NCBI GenBank assembly: GCA_044221555.1
Contig: JBGAOY010000001.1
Location: 806,001-870,000 of the forward strand
Length of the DNA: 64,000 bases
Direction of reading: 5' to 3'
DNA from: JAEUJM01 sp044221555
Lineage (GTDB): Bacteria; Actinomycetota; Acidimicrobiia; Acidimicrobiales; DATDAH01
The position numbers and the translations under genes were made by a program. Position 1 is the first letter of the stretch. Each line of letters starts with the position of its first letter. Below the pieces are notes generated by a model. That model saw only the letters and a list, made by a program, of their open reading frames with translations. It made no database searches and had not been told where the DNA came from. Shown in pieces: positions 10,745 through 19,703 of the stretch.

Positions 10745-12367
10745 CTAGGACGTGGCGGTGATTCGCTCGACGACGGCGCTGAAGCGCTCGGTGAAGGCCT
10801 CGACCGAGAAGTCCCGGGCCCTGGCCTCGGCCGCGGCCGACAGCTCCGCCCGCAGGGCGTCGTCCTGCACGACCTGCTCGGTGTAGGTGACCAGCTCGTC
10901 GAGCGTGTCGAAGTGGAAGCCGCTCCGGCCGTGCTCGACGATCTCGAGCTGGCCGGCGAGGCCGATCACCACCGGCACCGCGCCGGCCGACATGGCCTCG
11001 ACGGTGGCGATGCCGAAGTGCTCGAGCCGGTCGGGGTCGCGCTCGGGGTCCTCGCCCAGGCCGGTGGCCTGCCAGTAGATCGACGCTTCGGCGTACAGGT
11101 CGCGGAGCTCGTCGCCCGGTGCGTCGACGTGGAACACGATGGGGAGGCCCGCGGCCACCTCCCGCACCCGCTCCAGGTACGGGCGGTCGACCTCGCTGCA
11201 GCCGCCCACCAGGTGCAGGGTCCAGCCCGTGAGGCCACGGTCGACGAGGCGCCGGAAGGCCTCCACCATCTCGAGCTGCTTCTTGGAGTGACCGGCCTCG
11301 GCCGCGAAGAAGCGGCCGACGGCGAGGATCGAGGGCACCTTCTCGCCCCGGGCCTGCATGGTGACCGGAGGGTGGACCACCACGCTGTCGGTGTCCCAGT
11401 ACCGGCGCACCCATCCGCGCGTGAACTCCGAGTTCGACACCACCGCGTCGTAGCTGTGGATGAACTGCGTGGACGGCGGCTCACGGTGCAGCAGCGGCAG
11501 CCAAGCGCCCAGTTGCGCGCCCACGCGTGACTTCAGCCCCTGGCTGGTCTGCATCGACGCGAGGGCCACGCCGAGGCTGCGCCGGTCCTCGCCCCCCAGC
11601 ACGTCGGCCGGGACGAAGGGGTTGGCCACCCGGATCGTCACCTTCACGGGCGCCTGGTCGGGGCTCGCGGCCACCTCGATCGGGACCGAGACCGTGCGGT
11701 GTCGCTCCCACCGGGTGCGGCCCTCGTCGATCGTCACCCGCCGGACCTCGGTGCCGTCCACGTCGATGGCGACGTCGGCCGGATCGAGCCCGAGCGGGCG
11801 GCGCCGGCAGAACACCAGCCGCAGTGTGACCGGCCGGTCGGCACGGGGCTCGACGTAGAACGACGCCTCCTCGGATGCCCAGAAGTACCGGGGCCGGCGC
11901 CCCTCCGGGGGGTAGAAGCCCTCACCGAACCCGGTGTTGACGGTGGTGGCGCGGACGATGCCCCCGAGGGCCGAGATCGCCAGCTTCTGGGCGCGGCTCA
12001 GGTCCTTCGACACCTCCGCGGGGAAGTGCACGATGTAGATGCTGTGCCGGGACCGGACCGCCTCGTGACTCATGAACGACACGTTCACCAGCAGGTCGTA
12101 GTCGTGGCTCACCCAGCGCAGCGCGCCCAGGTGCTGGCCGATCACGCGGTTGGTGACACCGGTGAGGTCGAGGTCGAGACGCTCGGCGAGGGCATCGATG
12201 TCGAAGTCCTCGGGCCCGAGGAGCACCACGTCGTTGTCGGCCGCGAGCACCTGGGCGACGAGCCCGCCGTACTTCTCCGCTCCCCCGCCGGTGGTCCAGT
12301 ACTTGTTGTAGACCGCCACGGTCCTTCCCCGCTCTGAGGGGCCGCTCGGGCCGCTGGGTCGGGTCAC
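10745..12367 (-). CDS. Family 4 glycosyltransferase with inserted beta-rich domain
   Basis: This is a GT-B glycosyltransferase. The N-terminal half begins with AVYNKYWTTGGGAEKYGG, an acceptor-side glycine-rich loop. The C-terminal donor domain has ILAVGRFFAAEAGHSKKQ and an LHLVGG strand, then EHFGIATVEAMSAGAVPVV, the usual E-x7-E region. Between them, about residues 150-280, is a non-catalytic beta-rich insertion with GFGEGFYPPE, FWASEEASFYVEP and a closing EDRRSLGVALASM. The neighbouring GT2 carries a similar insertion. The GTG at 12367 overlaps the upstream gene's stop (GTGA). An ATG at 12382 is the alternative, giving 545 aa. The donor and acceptor are unknown. The nearby rml genes make rhamnose one candidate donor. 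Confidence 0.85.
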   Translation of the reverse strand: MTRPSGPSGPSERGRTVAVYNKYWTTGGGAEKYGGLVAQVLAADNDVVLLGPEDFDIDALAERLDLDLTGVTNRVIGQHLGALRWVSHDYDLLVNVSFMSHEAVRSRHSIYIVHFPAEVSKDLSRAQKLAISALGGIVRATTVNTGFGEGFYPPEGRRPRYFWASEEASFYVEPRADRPVTLRLVFCRRRPLGLDPADVAIDVDGTEVRRVTIDEGRTRWERHRTVSVPIEVAASPDQAPVKVTIRVANPFVPADVLGGEDRRSLGVALASMQTSQGLKSRVGAQLGAWLPLLHREPPSTQFIHSYDAVVSNSEFTRGWVRRYWDTDSVVVHPPVTMQARGEKVPSILAVGRFFAAEAGHSKKQLEMVEAFRRLVDRGLTGWTLHLVGGCSEVDRPYLERVREVAAGLPIVFHVDAPGDELRDLYAEASIYWQATGLGEDPERDPDRLEHFGIATVEAMSAGAVPVVIGLAGQLEIVEHGRSGFHFDTLDELVTYTEQVVQDDALRAELSAAAEARARDFSVEAFTERFSAVVERITATS

Positions 12368-13731
12368 CGCCGCACCGTCCATCGGGCCACGATCTCGGCG
12401 CTCGGCACCACCGGGTCGTGCTGCAACCGGCGCCGTTCGACCAGCATCGCCGGCACGAGGCGCAGGAACGCCAGGTAGGACCGGAGCCGCCGGCGGGCCA
12501 GCACGGTGTTGGGTCGATGGCCCCGGAGCATCGGGCCGAGCACGTCGCGGCGGGCGTAGGACGCCGTGCTCAGCAGGTAGCGCCAGGCCGCGCTGGCGGC
12601 CAGGCGCGCCGGCGCGTTCTTGGTGAGCACCAGGAGGCGGTTGCGCTCCACGTAGTGGGCGAAGATCGCCGAGCCCTCACCCGCGCTGGCCCCGTGCAGG
12701 TGCCGGATGACGGACTCGGGCCGGTACAGGTAGCGCCAGCCGGCGGACCGGCCCCGCCAGGACAGGTCGGTGTCCTCGTAGTAGAGGAAGAACCGCTCGT
12801 CGAACACGCCCACCTCGTCCAGGTAGCGCCGCCGCAGCAGGGCCTGACCGCCACACCAGGCGAACACCTCGGCGGGCTCGTCGTACTGGCCCCGGTCGGG
12901 CTCGAGGAAGCCGCGGTCGCCGCCGTACCCGCCCTCGACCAGCACCGAGCCGGCGTTGTTGATCACGTCGTACGGCTCGCCCTGCAGGGCAACCTCGGCC
13001 CACACGGGCTCGGTGCCCACCGCCACCGCCACCGCCACCGTGCCGGCCCGCAGCGTGACCTCCTTGGGCGACTCGGCCGCGAGCCGGAGTCGCGCGGTCG
13101 CCGCCACCGGCGCGCCGGGCTCGACCGGCACGCGCACCACCGCGCGGCCCGACGACCAGCGGAAGAGCCCCTCGGGCGGGGAACCGTGCTCGAGGCCGTG
13201 GAACCCGTCCACCAGCTGGGCGTTGGCGAACTCGTCCTTGCCGTCCACCTCGACGCCGCTCACCCGCACGCCCAGCTCGCGGACGTCGCCGCCGGCACCG
13301 GGCACGAACGTGGGGCTCTCGATCACCACGTCGACGAACGCGGGAGCGAACAGCATGCGCCCGGTCGCCGCACCCGCCTGAGGATCGTCCTCGAGGGCCG
13401 CGACGAGCGGGGCCAGCCAGCCGGGGTCGACGAAGGCGTCGGGGTTGATCAGCGCCACGTAGTCGGCGTCGCCGGGATCGCGCATGGCCAGGTTGTTGGC
13501 CGGGAACCCGAGGTTCCCGCCCGAGTCGATGATCCGCACCTCCGGGAACCGCTCGCGCAGCGCCGTGGTGCTGCCGTCGGTCGACGCGTTGTCCACCACG
13601 ACCACCTCGAGCCGGTCGGCGGGCCAGTCGAGGCCGAGCAGGCAGCCGACGCAGCGCAGCACGTCGTCGCCCCCGTTGAAGTTCAGGACCACCGCGCGGA
13701 CGAAGGGAGCGGGGTCGGCGATGGGCGTCAC
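12364..13731 (-). CDS. Family 2 glycosyltransferase (WbbL/rhamnosyltransferase-like) with inserted beta-rich domain
   Basis: A GT-A enzyme of 455 aa. The nucleotide-binding half has AVVLNFNGGDD and VVVVDNASTDGS, with GGNLGFPANNLA and LINPDAF as the DxD-equivalent region. The acceptor half resumes at about residue 290 with WCGGQALLRRRYLDEVG and FFLYYEDTDLSWRG. These motifs are typical of WbbL-type rhamnosyltransferases. An extra segment of about 85-110 residues (roughly 170-260) separates the halves and contains GLFRWSSGRAVVRVPV, a beta-rich module like that in the adjacent GT4. The GTG at 13731 follows AGGAGGAGCC, part of a repeated leader element. The gene is four-base coupled to the GT4 gene. 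Rhamnosyl transfer is inferred from family and context. Confidence 0.85.
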   Translation of the reverse strand: MTPIADPAPFVRAVVLNFNGGDDVLRCVGCLLGLDWPADRLEVVVVDNASTDGSTTALRERFPEVRIIDSGGNLGFPANNLAMRDPGDADYVALINPDAFVDPGWLAPLVAALEDDPQAGAATGRMLFAPAFVDVVIESPTFVPGAGGDVRELGVRVSGVEVDGKDEFANAQLVDGFHGLEHGSPPEGLFRWSSGRAVVRVPVEPGAPVAATARLRLAAESPKEVTLRAGTVAVAVAVGTEPVWAEVALQGEPYDVINNAGSVLVEGGYGGDRGFLEPDRGQYDEPAEVFAWCGGQALLRRRYLDEVGVFDERFFLYYEDTDLSWRGRSAGWRYLYRPESVIRHLHGASAGEGSAIFAHYVERNRLLVLTKNAPARLAASAAWRYLLSTASYARRDVLGPMLRGHRPNTVLARRRLRSYLAFLRLVPAMLVERRRLQHDPVVPSAEIVARWTVRR

Positions 13732-13805
13732 ACTGGCTCCTCCTGCGTCGGAGCGCCTTCGGCATCCGTTACATCCATGTGCGCTGCTCCGCTTCGCTGC
13801 GCAGC
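13728..13805 (-). repeat. Dispersed leader repeat, copy A (hairpin + Shine-Dalgarno + GTG)
   Basis: A 78-nt element just upstream of the GT2 gene, closely matching copy B (55869-55947). Read on the minus strand, it starts with the palindrome GCTGCGCAGC and AGCGGAGCAGCG. It then has a hairpin-forming CGGATGCCGAAGGCGCTCCG core and ends with AGGAGGAGCCAGTGTGA, supplying the ribosome binding site and GTG start. The middle segment is the only part that differs strongly between copies. Confidence 0.8.
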
Positions 13806-13842
13806 CTCGGGCGTGCTGCAGGGTCGTCCAAGCTACCTCGCA

Positions 13843-15990
13843 CTACCCCGTGCCCAGCCAGAGCAGGTCCGTGCCCGACGGGCGGTACCAGAACACGTCG
13901 CCGCGGCCATCGGCGTTCCAATCGCCGGTGAAGGGCACGTCGTACGCCCCGTTCACCACGACGGAGCGGTGCGAGAAGGCCCGCCCCGGGCCACCCAGGT
14001 AGAGCGCGTCGGCGGCGGGGCCGGGCCCGTACCACAAGATGTCGTCGGCGCCGCCGCCGGTGACGTCCGCCACCAGGGGCACGTAGGTGCCGTCGATGGT
14101 GATCGACCGGCCCGTGAAGCCACCGGGCGCCCCGAACCACATCGTGTCCGCGGCCGGGCCCGGCCCGTACCAGAACACGTCCGAGCGCTGATCGCCGTCG
14201 AAGTCCCCCGCGAACGGCGAGTAGGTGCCGTTCACCGACACGGCCTTGCCGGCGAAGTTCTCGGCGCTGGTGCCGTACCAGAGGTAGTCCCTCGCCGTCC
14301 CGGAGCCGTACCAGAGCACGTCGGAACGACCGTCACCGTTGAAGTCGCCGGCGACCGGCTGGTAGTCGGACCCGATCGTGAACGCCTTCGCGGTGAACCC
14401 GCCGTCGGTGCGACCGAACCACGCGCTGTCGGGGGCGTCGCCCGGGCCGTACCAGAGCACGTCGGAGCGCCCGTCACCGTTGAAGTCGCCGACCGTGGGG
14501 CGGTAGCTGCCGTTCACCGTGGCCGAGCGGCCCACGAACCCGTCGGGGCCGCCGAGCCACAGGCGGTCGGCGGCCGCGGCGGGCCCGTACCAGAGCACGT
14601 CGCCGTAGGCGTCGCCGTTGAAGTCGCCGCTGAGCGGCGTGTAGGCGCCCGCCACCGCGACCGAGCGCGACGCGAACGCGCCCGGCCCGACCAGCGCGTC
14701 GTACTTGGCCCCGGCGAGGGCCCGGATCTGCCCCAGGCTGTTGTAGAGCGCCGACCCGGGGCACGAGGTCTGCCCGACGTCGCGATGGCCGATGACGTTC
14801 GCGGTCGCGGGCCGCACCCCGCCCAGGAAGAGCTTCCAGCCGATCAGTTGCCCGTAGGCCCGCACCGCCGCCGAGGTCACCGAGCTGGTGGCGTCGCCGA
14901 GGAACGACACCCCCACCGACCCGGTGTTGTGGTTCATCGCGTGGGCACCGACGACCGGGTTGCGGATCCCGCCCGCCCGCGCCTCCCAGATGCCGCCGAA
15001 GCGGTCGATCACGAAGTTGTACCCGATGTCGTCCCACCCCCGTGCGTCCTGGTGGTAGGCCTGGATGGACCGGAGGAGGCCGGGTACCTGACCGGCGCTG
15101 TACGAGTTGGTGTTGACCGTGTGGTGGACGATCGCCCGCCGCAGCGGTGGGCTGACCTCGGGGGTGCCACGGTAGGGCCGAGGCCCCCACGACGACCGCA
15201 GCCGCACGGCGGGCTCGCCGGCCGCCTCGGCCGCGGGCCCGTCGCCCAAGGGGGCGGTGGCCGGCGAGAGCTCGACCGGCTCACCGGTCTCGCGCACCAG
15301 GAAGACCTCGACCCCGGACGCGTCGCCGGGGAGGTCGAGCTGGTAGCCGTCGGCATGGTCGACCCAGATCGGCTCGCTCACCGGCGCACCCGTGCGGTCG
15401 GCCGGGCCGCGGCGGCCGGCCTCGGCCCGCCCGGTGTCGGCGGCGTGATCGGGTTCGATCTCGAGGGGCGTCCACGCACCCCACGCGCCATCGGTGCGGA
15501 CCCGCACCTGGCCCGGCGCGGCGGACGCGGACCGGTAACCGGCACCGATCAGCACGAAGGCGTCGGCATCGATGGTGCCGGTCACCAGCCGCTCGCCGAC
15601 CGGCGCAGTGGCCGACGGCCCGTCGCCCGGCGCGGCACCCGCGCCGTCACCCGGGGCGGACCCCGAGGTGTCGCCCGGGGCCGGCGCCACGGGCGCGGGG
15701 GCCTCTGCGCCGGGGACCACCCCGAGCGCCGGTCGTTCCGTGTCCGTGCGCATCGTGGAGCCCGTGGCGGGTGGCGACCCGACCTGCCCGGCCGCCCCGG
15801 CGACCCGGTCGGCACGAACACCGGTGGTCGCGCCCGCGGCCCCCGCCGGGGCGGGGGCGACGAGCGTCGACAGCGCGCCGACGAGCGCCGCGACGGCCAC
15901 GCCACCGACCAGGGAGGTGGCGTGTCCAGGGGCCGGACGGCAGCGCCGGGACGGCCGGGCATGGGGCCGGGAAGAGCTTGGGAACGACAT
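13843..15990 (-). CDS. Secreted N-acetylmuramoyl-L-alanine amidase (PGRP/amidase_2) with FG-GAP repeats
   Basis: This enzyme is predicted to cleave the MurNAc-L-alanine bond of peptidoglycan outside the cell. A signal peptide (hydrophobic core about residues 27-47, ending APAGAAG) is followed by a Pro/Ala-rich linker, a beta-rich region and a PGRP domain (about 260-410). Zinc ligands are visible as H289/H290 in VHHTVN, H402 in GHRDVG and C410 in TSCPG. The C-terminal 280 residues are seven FG-GAP-type repeats with DFNGDGRSDVLWYGPG, which bind calcium in related proteins and often mediate surface or glycan contact. The ATG at 15990 is favoured by GGTGG 5 nt upstream. GTG 16026 or ATG 16011 are alternatives. 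The gene diverges from rmlA. Confidence 0.88.
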   Translation of the reverse strand: MSFPSSSRPHARPSRRCRPAPGHATSLVGGVAVAALVGALSTLVAPAPAGAAGATTGVRADRVAGAAGQVGSPPATGSTMRTDTERPALGVVPGAEAPAPVAPAPGDTSGSAPGDGAGAAPGDGPSATAPVGERLVTGTIDADAFVLIGAGYRSASAAPGQVRVRTDGAWGAWTPLEIEPDHAADTGRAEAGRRGPADRTGAPVSEPIWVDHADGYQLDLPGDASGVEVFLVRETGEPVELSPATAPLGDGPAAEAAGEPAVRLRSSWGPRPYRGTPEVSPPLRRAIVHHTVNTNSYSAGQVPGLLRSIQAYHQDARGWDDIGYNFVIDRFGGIWEARAGGIRNPVVGAHAMNHNTGSVGVSFLGDATSSVTSAAVRAYGQLIGWKLFLGGVRPATANVIGHRDVGQTSCPGSALYNSLGQIRALAGAKYDALVGPGAFASRSVAVAGAYTPLSGDFNGDAYGDVLWYGPAAAADRLWLGGPDGFVGRSATVNGSYRPTVGDFNGDGRSDVLWYGPGDAPDSAWFGRTDGGFTAKAFTIGSDYQPVAGDFNGDGRSDVLWYGSGTARDYLWYGTSAENFAGKAVSVNGTYSPFAGDFDGDQRSDVFWYGPGPAADTMWFGAPGGFTGRSITIDGTYVPLVADVTGGGADDILWYGPGPAADALYLGGPGRAFSHRSVVVNGAYDVPFTGDWNADGRGDVFWYRPSGTDLLWLGTG

Positions 15991-16109
15991 CGGTACCACC
16001 AGGAGATCCATCGCACGGGCCCGCACGGCCGAGGCCGACCCCCGTCGTCAGGGGCCGACGGTAGCCGCCGCGCGGCGCACGGGAATGAACCTGTCCACGG
16101 TTCGCCCGG

Positions 16110-16115
16110 TAACCT
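16110..16115 (+). promoter_or_regulatory. -10 box TAACCT for leaderless rmlA mRNA
   Basis: TAACCT ends 8 nt before the GTG at 16124. No Shine-Dalgarno sequence lies between them. It also helps decide the rmlA start over an upstream ATG at 16085. Confidence 0.5.
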
Positions 16116-16123
16116 CAGCCGCC

Positions 16124-17230
16124 GTGAAGGGTCTGATCCTCTCGGGCGGCGCGGGAACGCGCCTGCGCCCGATCACCCACACCAGCGCGAAGCAGCTCGT
16201 GCCCATCGCCAACAAGCCGATCCTGTTCTACGGCCTCGACGACATGGCCGCGGCCGGCATCACCGACGTGGGCATCATCATCGGTGAGACCGGCGACGAG
16301 ATCCGGGCCGCGGTGGGTGACGGGTCGTCGTTCGGCCTGCGGGTCACCTACATCCCCCAGGACGAGCCGCTCGGGCTCGCCCACTGCGTCCTCATCGCCC
16401 GCGACTTCCTCGGCGAGGAGGACTTCGTGATGTACCTGGGCGACAACATGCTCGAACAGGGCCTGACCGAGTTCGTCAGCCGCTTCGAGGAGGACCGCCA
16501 GCGTTCACGGACCCCCACCCTGGGCGACTCCACGCCCGCGCCGGTCGCCCAGATCCTGCTGGCCCGGGTCGACGACCCCCGCCAGTTCGGCGTGGCCGAG
16601 GTCGACGCCGCCGGCCACGTGCTGCGCCTGGTGGAGAAGCCCGAGGTGCCGCCCTCCGACCTGGCACTGGTTGGGGTGTACCTGTTCGACCACCATGTGA
16701 TCGAGGCGGTCGAGTCCATCCAGCCGTCACCCCGGGGCGAGCTCGAGATCACCGACGCCATCCAGTGGCTCATCGACCACGGCCATCGTGTCCGCCACGA
16801 GGTCCTCGACGGCTGGTGGATCGACACCGGCAAGAAGGACCCGCTGCTCGAGTGCAACTACCTGGTGCTCGACCGCATCCAGGCCGAGGTGCACGGCGAC
16901 GTCGACGTGCACTCCCACCTGCACGGCCGCGTGTCGGTGGCCAAGGGGGCCCAGATCGTGAACTCGACGATCCGGGGCCCCGCCGTGATCGGCGAGGGCA
17001 CCCAGGTCATCAACAGCTACATCGGCCCGTACACCTCGGTCTCGTCCGACTGCGAGATCCGCGATGCCGAGCTCGAGCACTCCGTCGTGCTCGAGCAGAG
17101 CCGCATCGTCGGCATCTCCGGCCTCACCGACTCGCTGATCGGTCGGTGGGTCGAGGTCGAGCGCTCGGGCCAACGACCGCGAGCCACCCGCCTCATGCTC
17201 GGTGACCATTCCCGAATCGACCTGGAGTAG
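16124..17230 (+). CDS. rmlA: Glucose-1-phosphate thymidylyltransferase (long form)
   Basis: The enzyme makes dTDP-glucose from dTTP and glucose-1-phosphate, the first step of dTDP-L-rhamnose synthesis. The 368 aa open with KGLILSGGAGTRLRPITHT, the nucleotidyl-transfer loop, followed by KQLVPIANKPI and YLGDNML. The C-terminal 100 residues contain hexapeptide-like turns (VIGEGTQVINSYIGPYTS), marking the long StrD-like form rather than the 290-residue RfbA form. The GTG at 16124 lies exactly where the conserved strand begins, with a TAACCT box 8 nt upstream. It heads rmlA-rmlC-rmlB-rmlD. rmlC starts 3 nt after its stop, using GGAG at the end of this gene. Confidence 0.92.
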   Translation: MKGLILSGGAGTRLRPITHTSAKQLVPIANKPILFYGLDDMAAAGITDVGIIIGETGDEIRAAVGDGSSFGLRVTYIPQDEPLGLAHCVLIARDFLGEEDFVMYLGDNMLEQGLTEFVSRFEEDRQRSRTPTLGDSTPAPVAQILLARVDDPRQFGVAEVDAAGHVLRLVEKPEVPPSDLALVGVYLFDHHVIEAVESIQPSPRGELEITDAIQWLIDHGHRVRHEVLDGWWIDTGKKDPLLECNYLVLDRIQAEVHGDVDVHSHLHGRVSVAKGAQIVNSTIRGPAVIGEGTQVINSYIGPYTSVSSDCEIRDAELEHSVVLEQSRIVGISGLTDSLIGRWVEVERSGQRPRATRLMLGDHSRIDLE

Positions 17231-17233
17231 AAA

Positions 17234-17800
17234 ATGCCCACCATCACAGAATCCGACGTGATCGCCGGCGTCCAGCACGTGAAGCCCGACGTGCACGGCG
17301 ACGACCGCGGGTTCTTCGTCGAGACCTATCGCCGCTCGTGGTTCCCGCTGGGCCGCGAGATGGTCCAGGGCAACCGTGGCGACCGCCAGCAGGGCGCGAT
17401 CGTGGGCCTGCACTACCACCTGCACCAGGCCGACTACTGGTACGTCCCGAACGGCCTGGCGCGCGTGGTCCTGCACGACCTGCGGGTCGGCAGCCCGACC
17501 GACGGCGCCACCCTCACCCTCGAGCTGGGGGCACCCCCGGGCGAGAAGCAGGACCACGAGGGCGTCTTCATCCCGCCTGGCGTGGCCCATGGCTTCGCGT
17601 CGCTCACCGACATGACCATCACCTACCTGGTGGACGGCTACTACAACCCCGCCGACGAGTTGGGCGTGGCCTGGGACGACCCCGCGATCGGGGCCGACTG
17701 GGGCATCGCCGAGCCGATCCTGTCGAACCGGGACCGCCAGAACCCGCGCCGGGCCGACCTCGACCCGGCGCTGCGCCCGCACATGGCGCTGCGGACATGA
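17234..17800 (+). CDS. rmlC: dTDP-4-dehydrorhamnose 3,5-epimerase
   Basis: RmlC epimerises C3 and C5 of the dTDP-4-keto-6-deoxyglucose product. The 188 aa form the expected cupin, with DDRGFFVETYR near the N-terminus, GLHYHLHQADYW carrying the catalytic base His, a DLR segment and PPGVAHGFASL. The active-site stretch has HYHLHQ where many RmlC proteins have HYQ, so it belongs to a somewhat divergent branch. The Shine-Dalgarno GGAG overlaps the rmlA stop. The stop overlaps the rmlB ATG (ATGA). Its position in a complete rml set makes the function likely. Confidence 0.9.
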   Translation: MPTITESDVIAGVQHVKPDVHGDDRGFFVETYRRSWFPLGREMVQGNRGDRQQGAIVGLHYHLHQADYWYVPNGLARVVLHDLRVGSPTDGATLTLELGAPPGEKQDHEGVFIPPGVAHGFASLTDMTITYLVDGYYNPADELGVAWDDPAIGADWGIAEPILSNRDRQNPRRADLDPALRPHMALRT

Positions 17801-18747
17801 AGCTCTTCGTCACCGGCGGCGCCGGGTTCATCGGTTCGAACTACGTGCGGCTCGTGCTCGCCACGACCGACGACGAGGTCACGGTGTTCGACGCGCTCAC
17901 CTACGCGGGCAACCTCGACAACCTCGACGGCCTCGAGGCGGACCCCCGGTTCCGCTTCGTGAAGGGCGACATCTGCGACCGCGAGGCGGTCCGGGAGGCC
18001 ATGGCGGGCCACGACGTGGTGGTGCACTACGCCGCGGAGAGCCACGTCGACCGGTCGATCGTCGACCCCGACACCTTCGTGCGCACCAACTGCGACGGCA
18101 CCAACGTGCTGTGCGACACCGCCCGGCACCTCGAGGTGAGCCGCTTCGTGCACATCTCCACCGACGAGGTGTACGGCTCGATCGACGTCGGGTCGTTCCG
18201 TGAGACGGATCGCCTCGGCCCCCGCTCGCCCTACTCGGCGTCGAAGGCGGGGTCCGACCTGATCGCGCTGTCGTACCACGAGACCTACGGGCTCCCGGTG
18301 GTGATCACCCGCTCGTCGAACAACTTCGGGCCCTACCAGTACCCCGAGAAGGTGATCCCGCTGTTCGTCACCAACCTGCTCGAGGGCCGCAAGGTGCCGT
18401 TGTACGGCGACGGCATGAACGTGCGGGACTGGTGCTTCGTCGAGGACAACTGCACCGGCGTCGACCTGGTGCGGCGCGAGGGCACGATCGGCGAGATCTA
18501 CAACATCGGCGCCGGCAACGAGTTGCCCAACCGCGAGCTCACCATGAAGATCCTCGCGCTCTCGGGCCACGACGAGTCGATGATCGAGCCCGTCGAGGAC
18601 CGCCTCGGCCACGACCGGCGGTACTCGATCGACTGCACCAAGGTCCGCTCGCTCGGCTGGGCCCCCCGCCGCGATCTCGACGAGGCCCTGGCCGAGACCG
18701 TGGCCTGGTATCGCGACAACCGGCCCTGGTGGGAGAAGCTGCGCTGA
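17797..18747 (+). CDS. rmlB: dTDP-glucose 4,6-dehydratase
   Basis: RmlB converts dTDP-glucose to dTDP-4-keto-6-deoxyglucose with a bound NAD cofactor. This short-chain dehydrogenase of 316 aa has the Rossmann loop TGGAGFIGSNY at the N-terminus, the STDEVYGS segment with the catalytic Asp/Glu pair, YSASK (the Tyr-x3-Lys pair) and NNFGPYQYPEK, which is typical of this family. The ATG at 17797 overlaps the rmlC stop by four bases. It is third in the rml operon. Confidence 0.94.
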   Translation: MKLFVTGGAGFIGSNYVRLVLATTDDEVTVFDALTYAGNLDNLDGLEADPRFRFVKGDICDREAVREAMAGHDVVVHYAAESHVDRSIVDPDTFVRTNCDGTNVLCDTARHLEVSRFVHISTDEVYGSIDVGSFRETDRLGPRSPYSASKAGSDLIALSYHETYGLPVVITRSSNNFGPYQYPEKVIPLFVTNLLEGRKVPLYGDGMNVRDWCFVEDNCTGVDLVRREGTIGEIYNIGAGNELPNRELTMKILALSGHDESMIEPVEDRLGHDRRYSIDCTKVRSLGWAPRRDLDEALAETVAWYRDNRPWWEKLR

Positions 18748-18784
18748 TGGCCCGCCACCGGGCACCAGTGGTCAGCCGCGCCCG

Positions 18785-19624
18785 GTGAGGGTGGTCGTCA
18801 CCGGCGCCGGCGGCCAGGTGGGCACCGACCTGGTCCGAGCCTTCGCCGGCCACGAGGTGATCGCCTGCGGTCGAGCGCAGCTCGACGTCACCGACCGCGA
18901 CTCGGTCCTCGGCGCGATCACCTCGACCGCCCCCGACGCCGTCGTGCACGCCGCGGCGTGGACCGATGTCGACGGCTGCGAGTCCGACCTCGACCGCGCC
19001 TACGCGGTCAACGCGCTCGGCACCCGTCATGTCAACGAGGCGGCGCGGATCGTGGGCGCCCGGGTGTGCCACCTGTCCACCGACTACGTGTTCGACGGCG
19101 ACGCCCCCGCGCCCTATCGCGAGTGGGACCGCACCTCGCCCCAGTCGGTCTACGGGCACTCGAAGCTGGCGGGCGAGCGCGAGCTCGACCCGGGCCACAC
19201 CGTCGTGCGCACCTCGTGGGTCTTCGGCGAGCACGGCCACAACATCGTCAAGACCATCCTGCGCCTCGCCGGCGAGCACGACACGCTGCGGTTCGTCGAC
19301 GACCAGATCGGCCACCCCACTGCGGCGGAGGACCTGGCCGCCATGATCGTGCGGCTCGTCGTCGACCGTCGGCCGGGTGTGTTCCACGTCACCAACCAGG
19401 GGGCGGTGAGCTGGTACGAGTTCGCCCGCTCCGTGATGGAGGCGGCCGGCCTCGACCCGGCGCGCGTCGAGGCCATCTCCACCAAGGACCTCGATCCCCC
19501 GCGGCCGGCGCACCGACCCGCGAACTCGGTGCTCGACAACGCCGCGCTGCGCCTGTCGGGGATCGAGTTGCTCCCCGACTACCGCGAGCCCCTGGGTCGC
19601 CTCGTCGCCACCCTGCGGTCGTGA
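18785..19624 (+). CDS. rmlD: dTDP-4-dehydrorhamnose reductase
   Basis: RmlD reduces the 4-keto group to give dTDP-L-rhamnose, using NAD(P)H. The 279 aa start VVVTGAGGQVGTDL, followed by AWTDVDGCE, LSTDYVFDG and SVYGHSKLAGE with the Tyr-x3-Lys pair. The start is GTG at 18785, 37 nt after rmlB. A second, diverged RmlD-like gene lies at 28841-29716, so this copy is the likely rhamnose-pathway enzyme by operon position. Confidence 0.92.
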   Translation: MRVVVTGAGGQVGTDLVRAFAGHEVIACGRAQLDVTDRDSVLGAITSTAPDAVVHAAAWTDVDGCESDLDRAYAVNALGTRHVNEAARIVGARVCHLSTDYVFDGDAPAPYREWDRTSPQSVYGHSKLAGERELDPGHTVVRTSWVFGEHGHNIVKTILRLAGEHDTLRFVDDQIGHPTAAEDLAAMIVRLVVDRRPGVFHVTNQGAVSWYEFARSVMEAAGLDPARVEAISTKDLDPPRPAHRPANSVLDNAALRLSGIELLPDYREPLGRLVATLRS

Positions 19625-19703
19625 GCACGAGGAACGCCGCCTACGTGGCCGAACGGGCGACGGGCGGGGCCCGAGCGGCCCGGCGCAGCCAAGAGCGGAC
19701 GGT

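Noticed and set aside
13728..13805. A leader peptide (MPKALRRRRSQ) in the repeat element
   Set aside because: The same ATG occurs in both copies, but the frame does not stop at the downstream start. It runs on into the gene out of frame, so an attenuator-type peptide is not supported.
12418..16287. 1289-codon plus-strand frame across GT2, amidase and the rmlA start
   Set aside because: It spans three real genes on the other strand or in another frame and has no recognisable domain.
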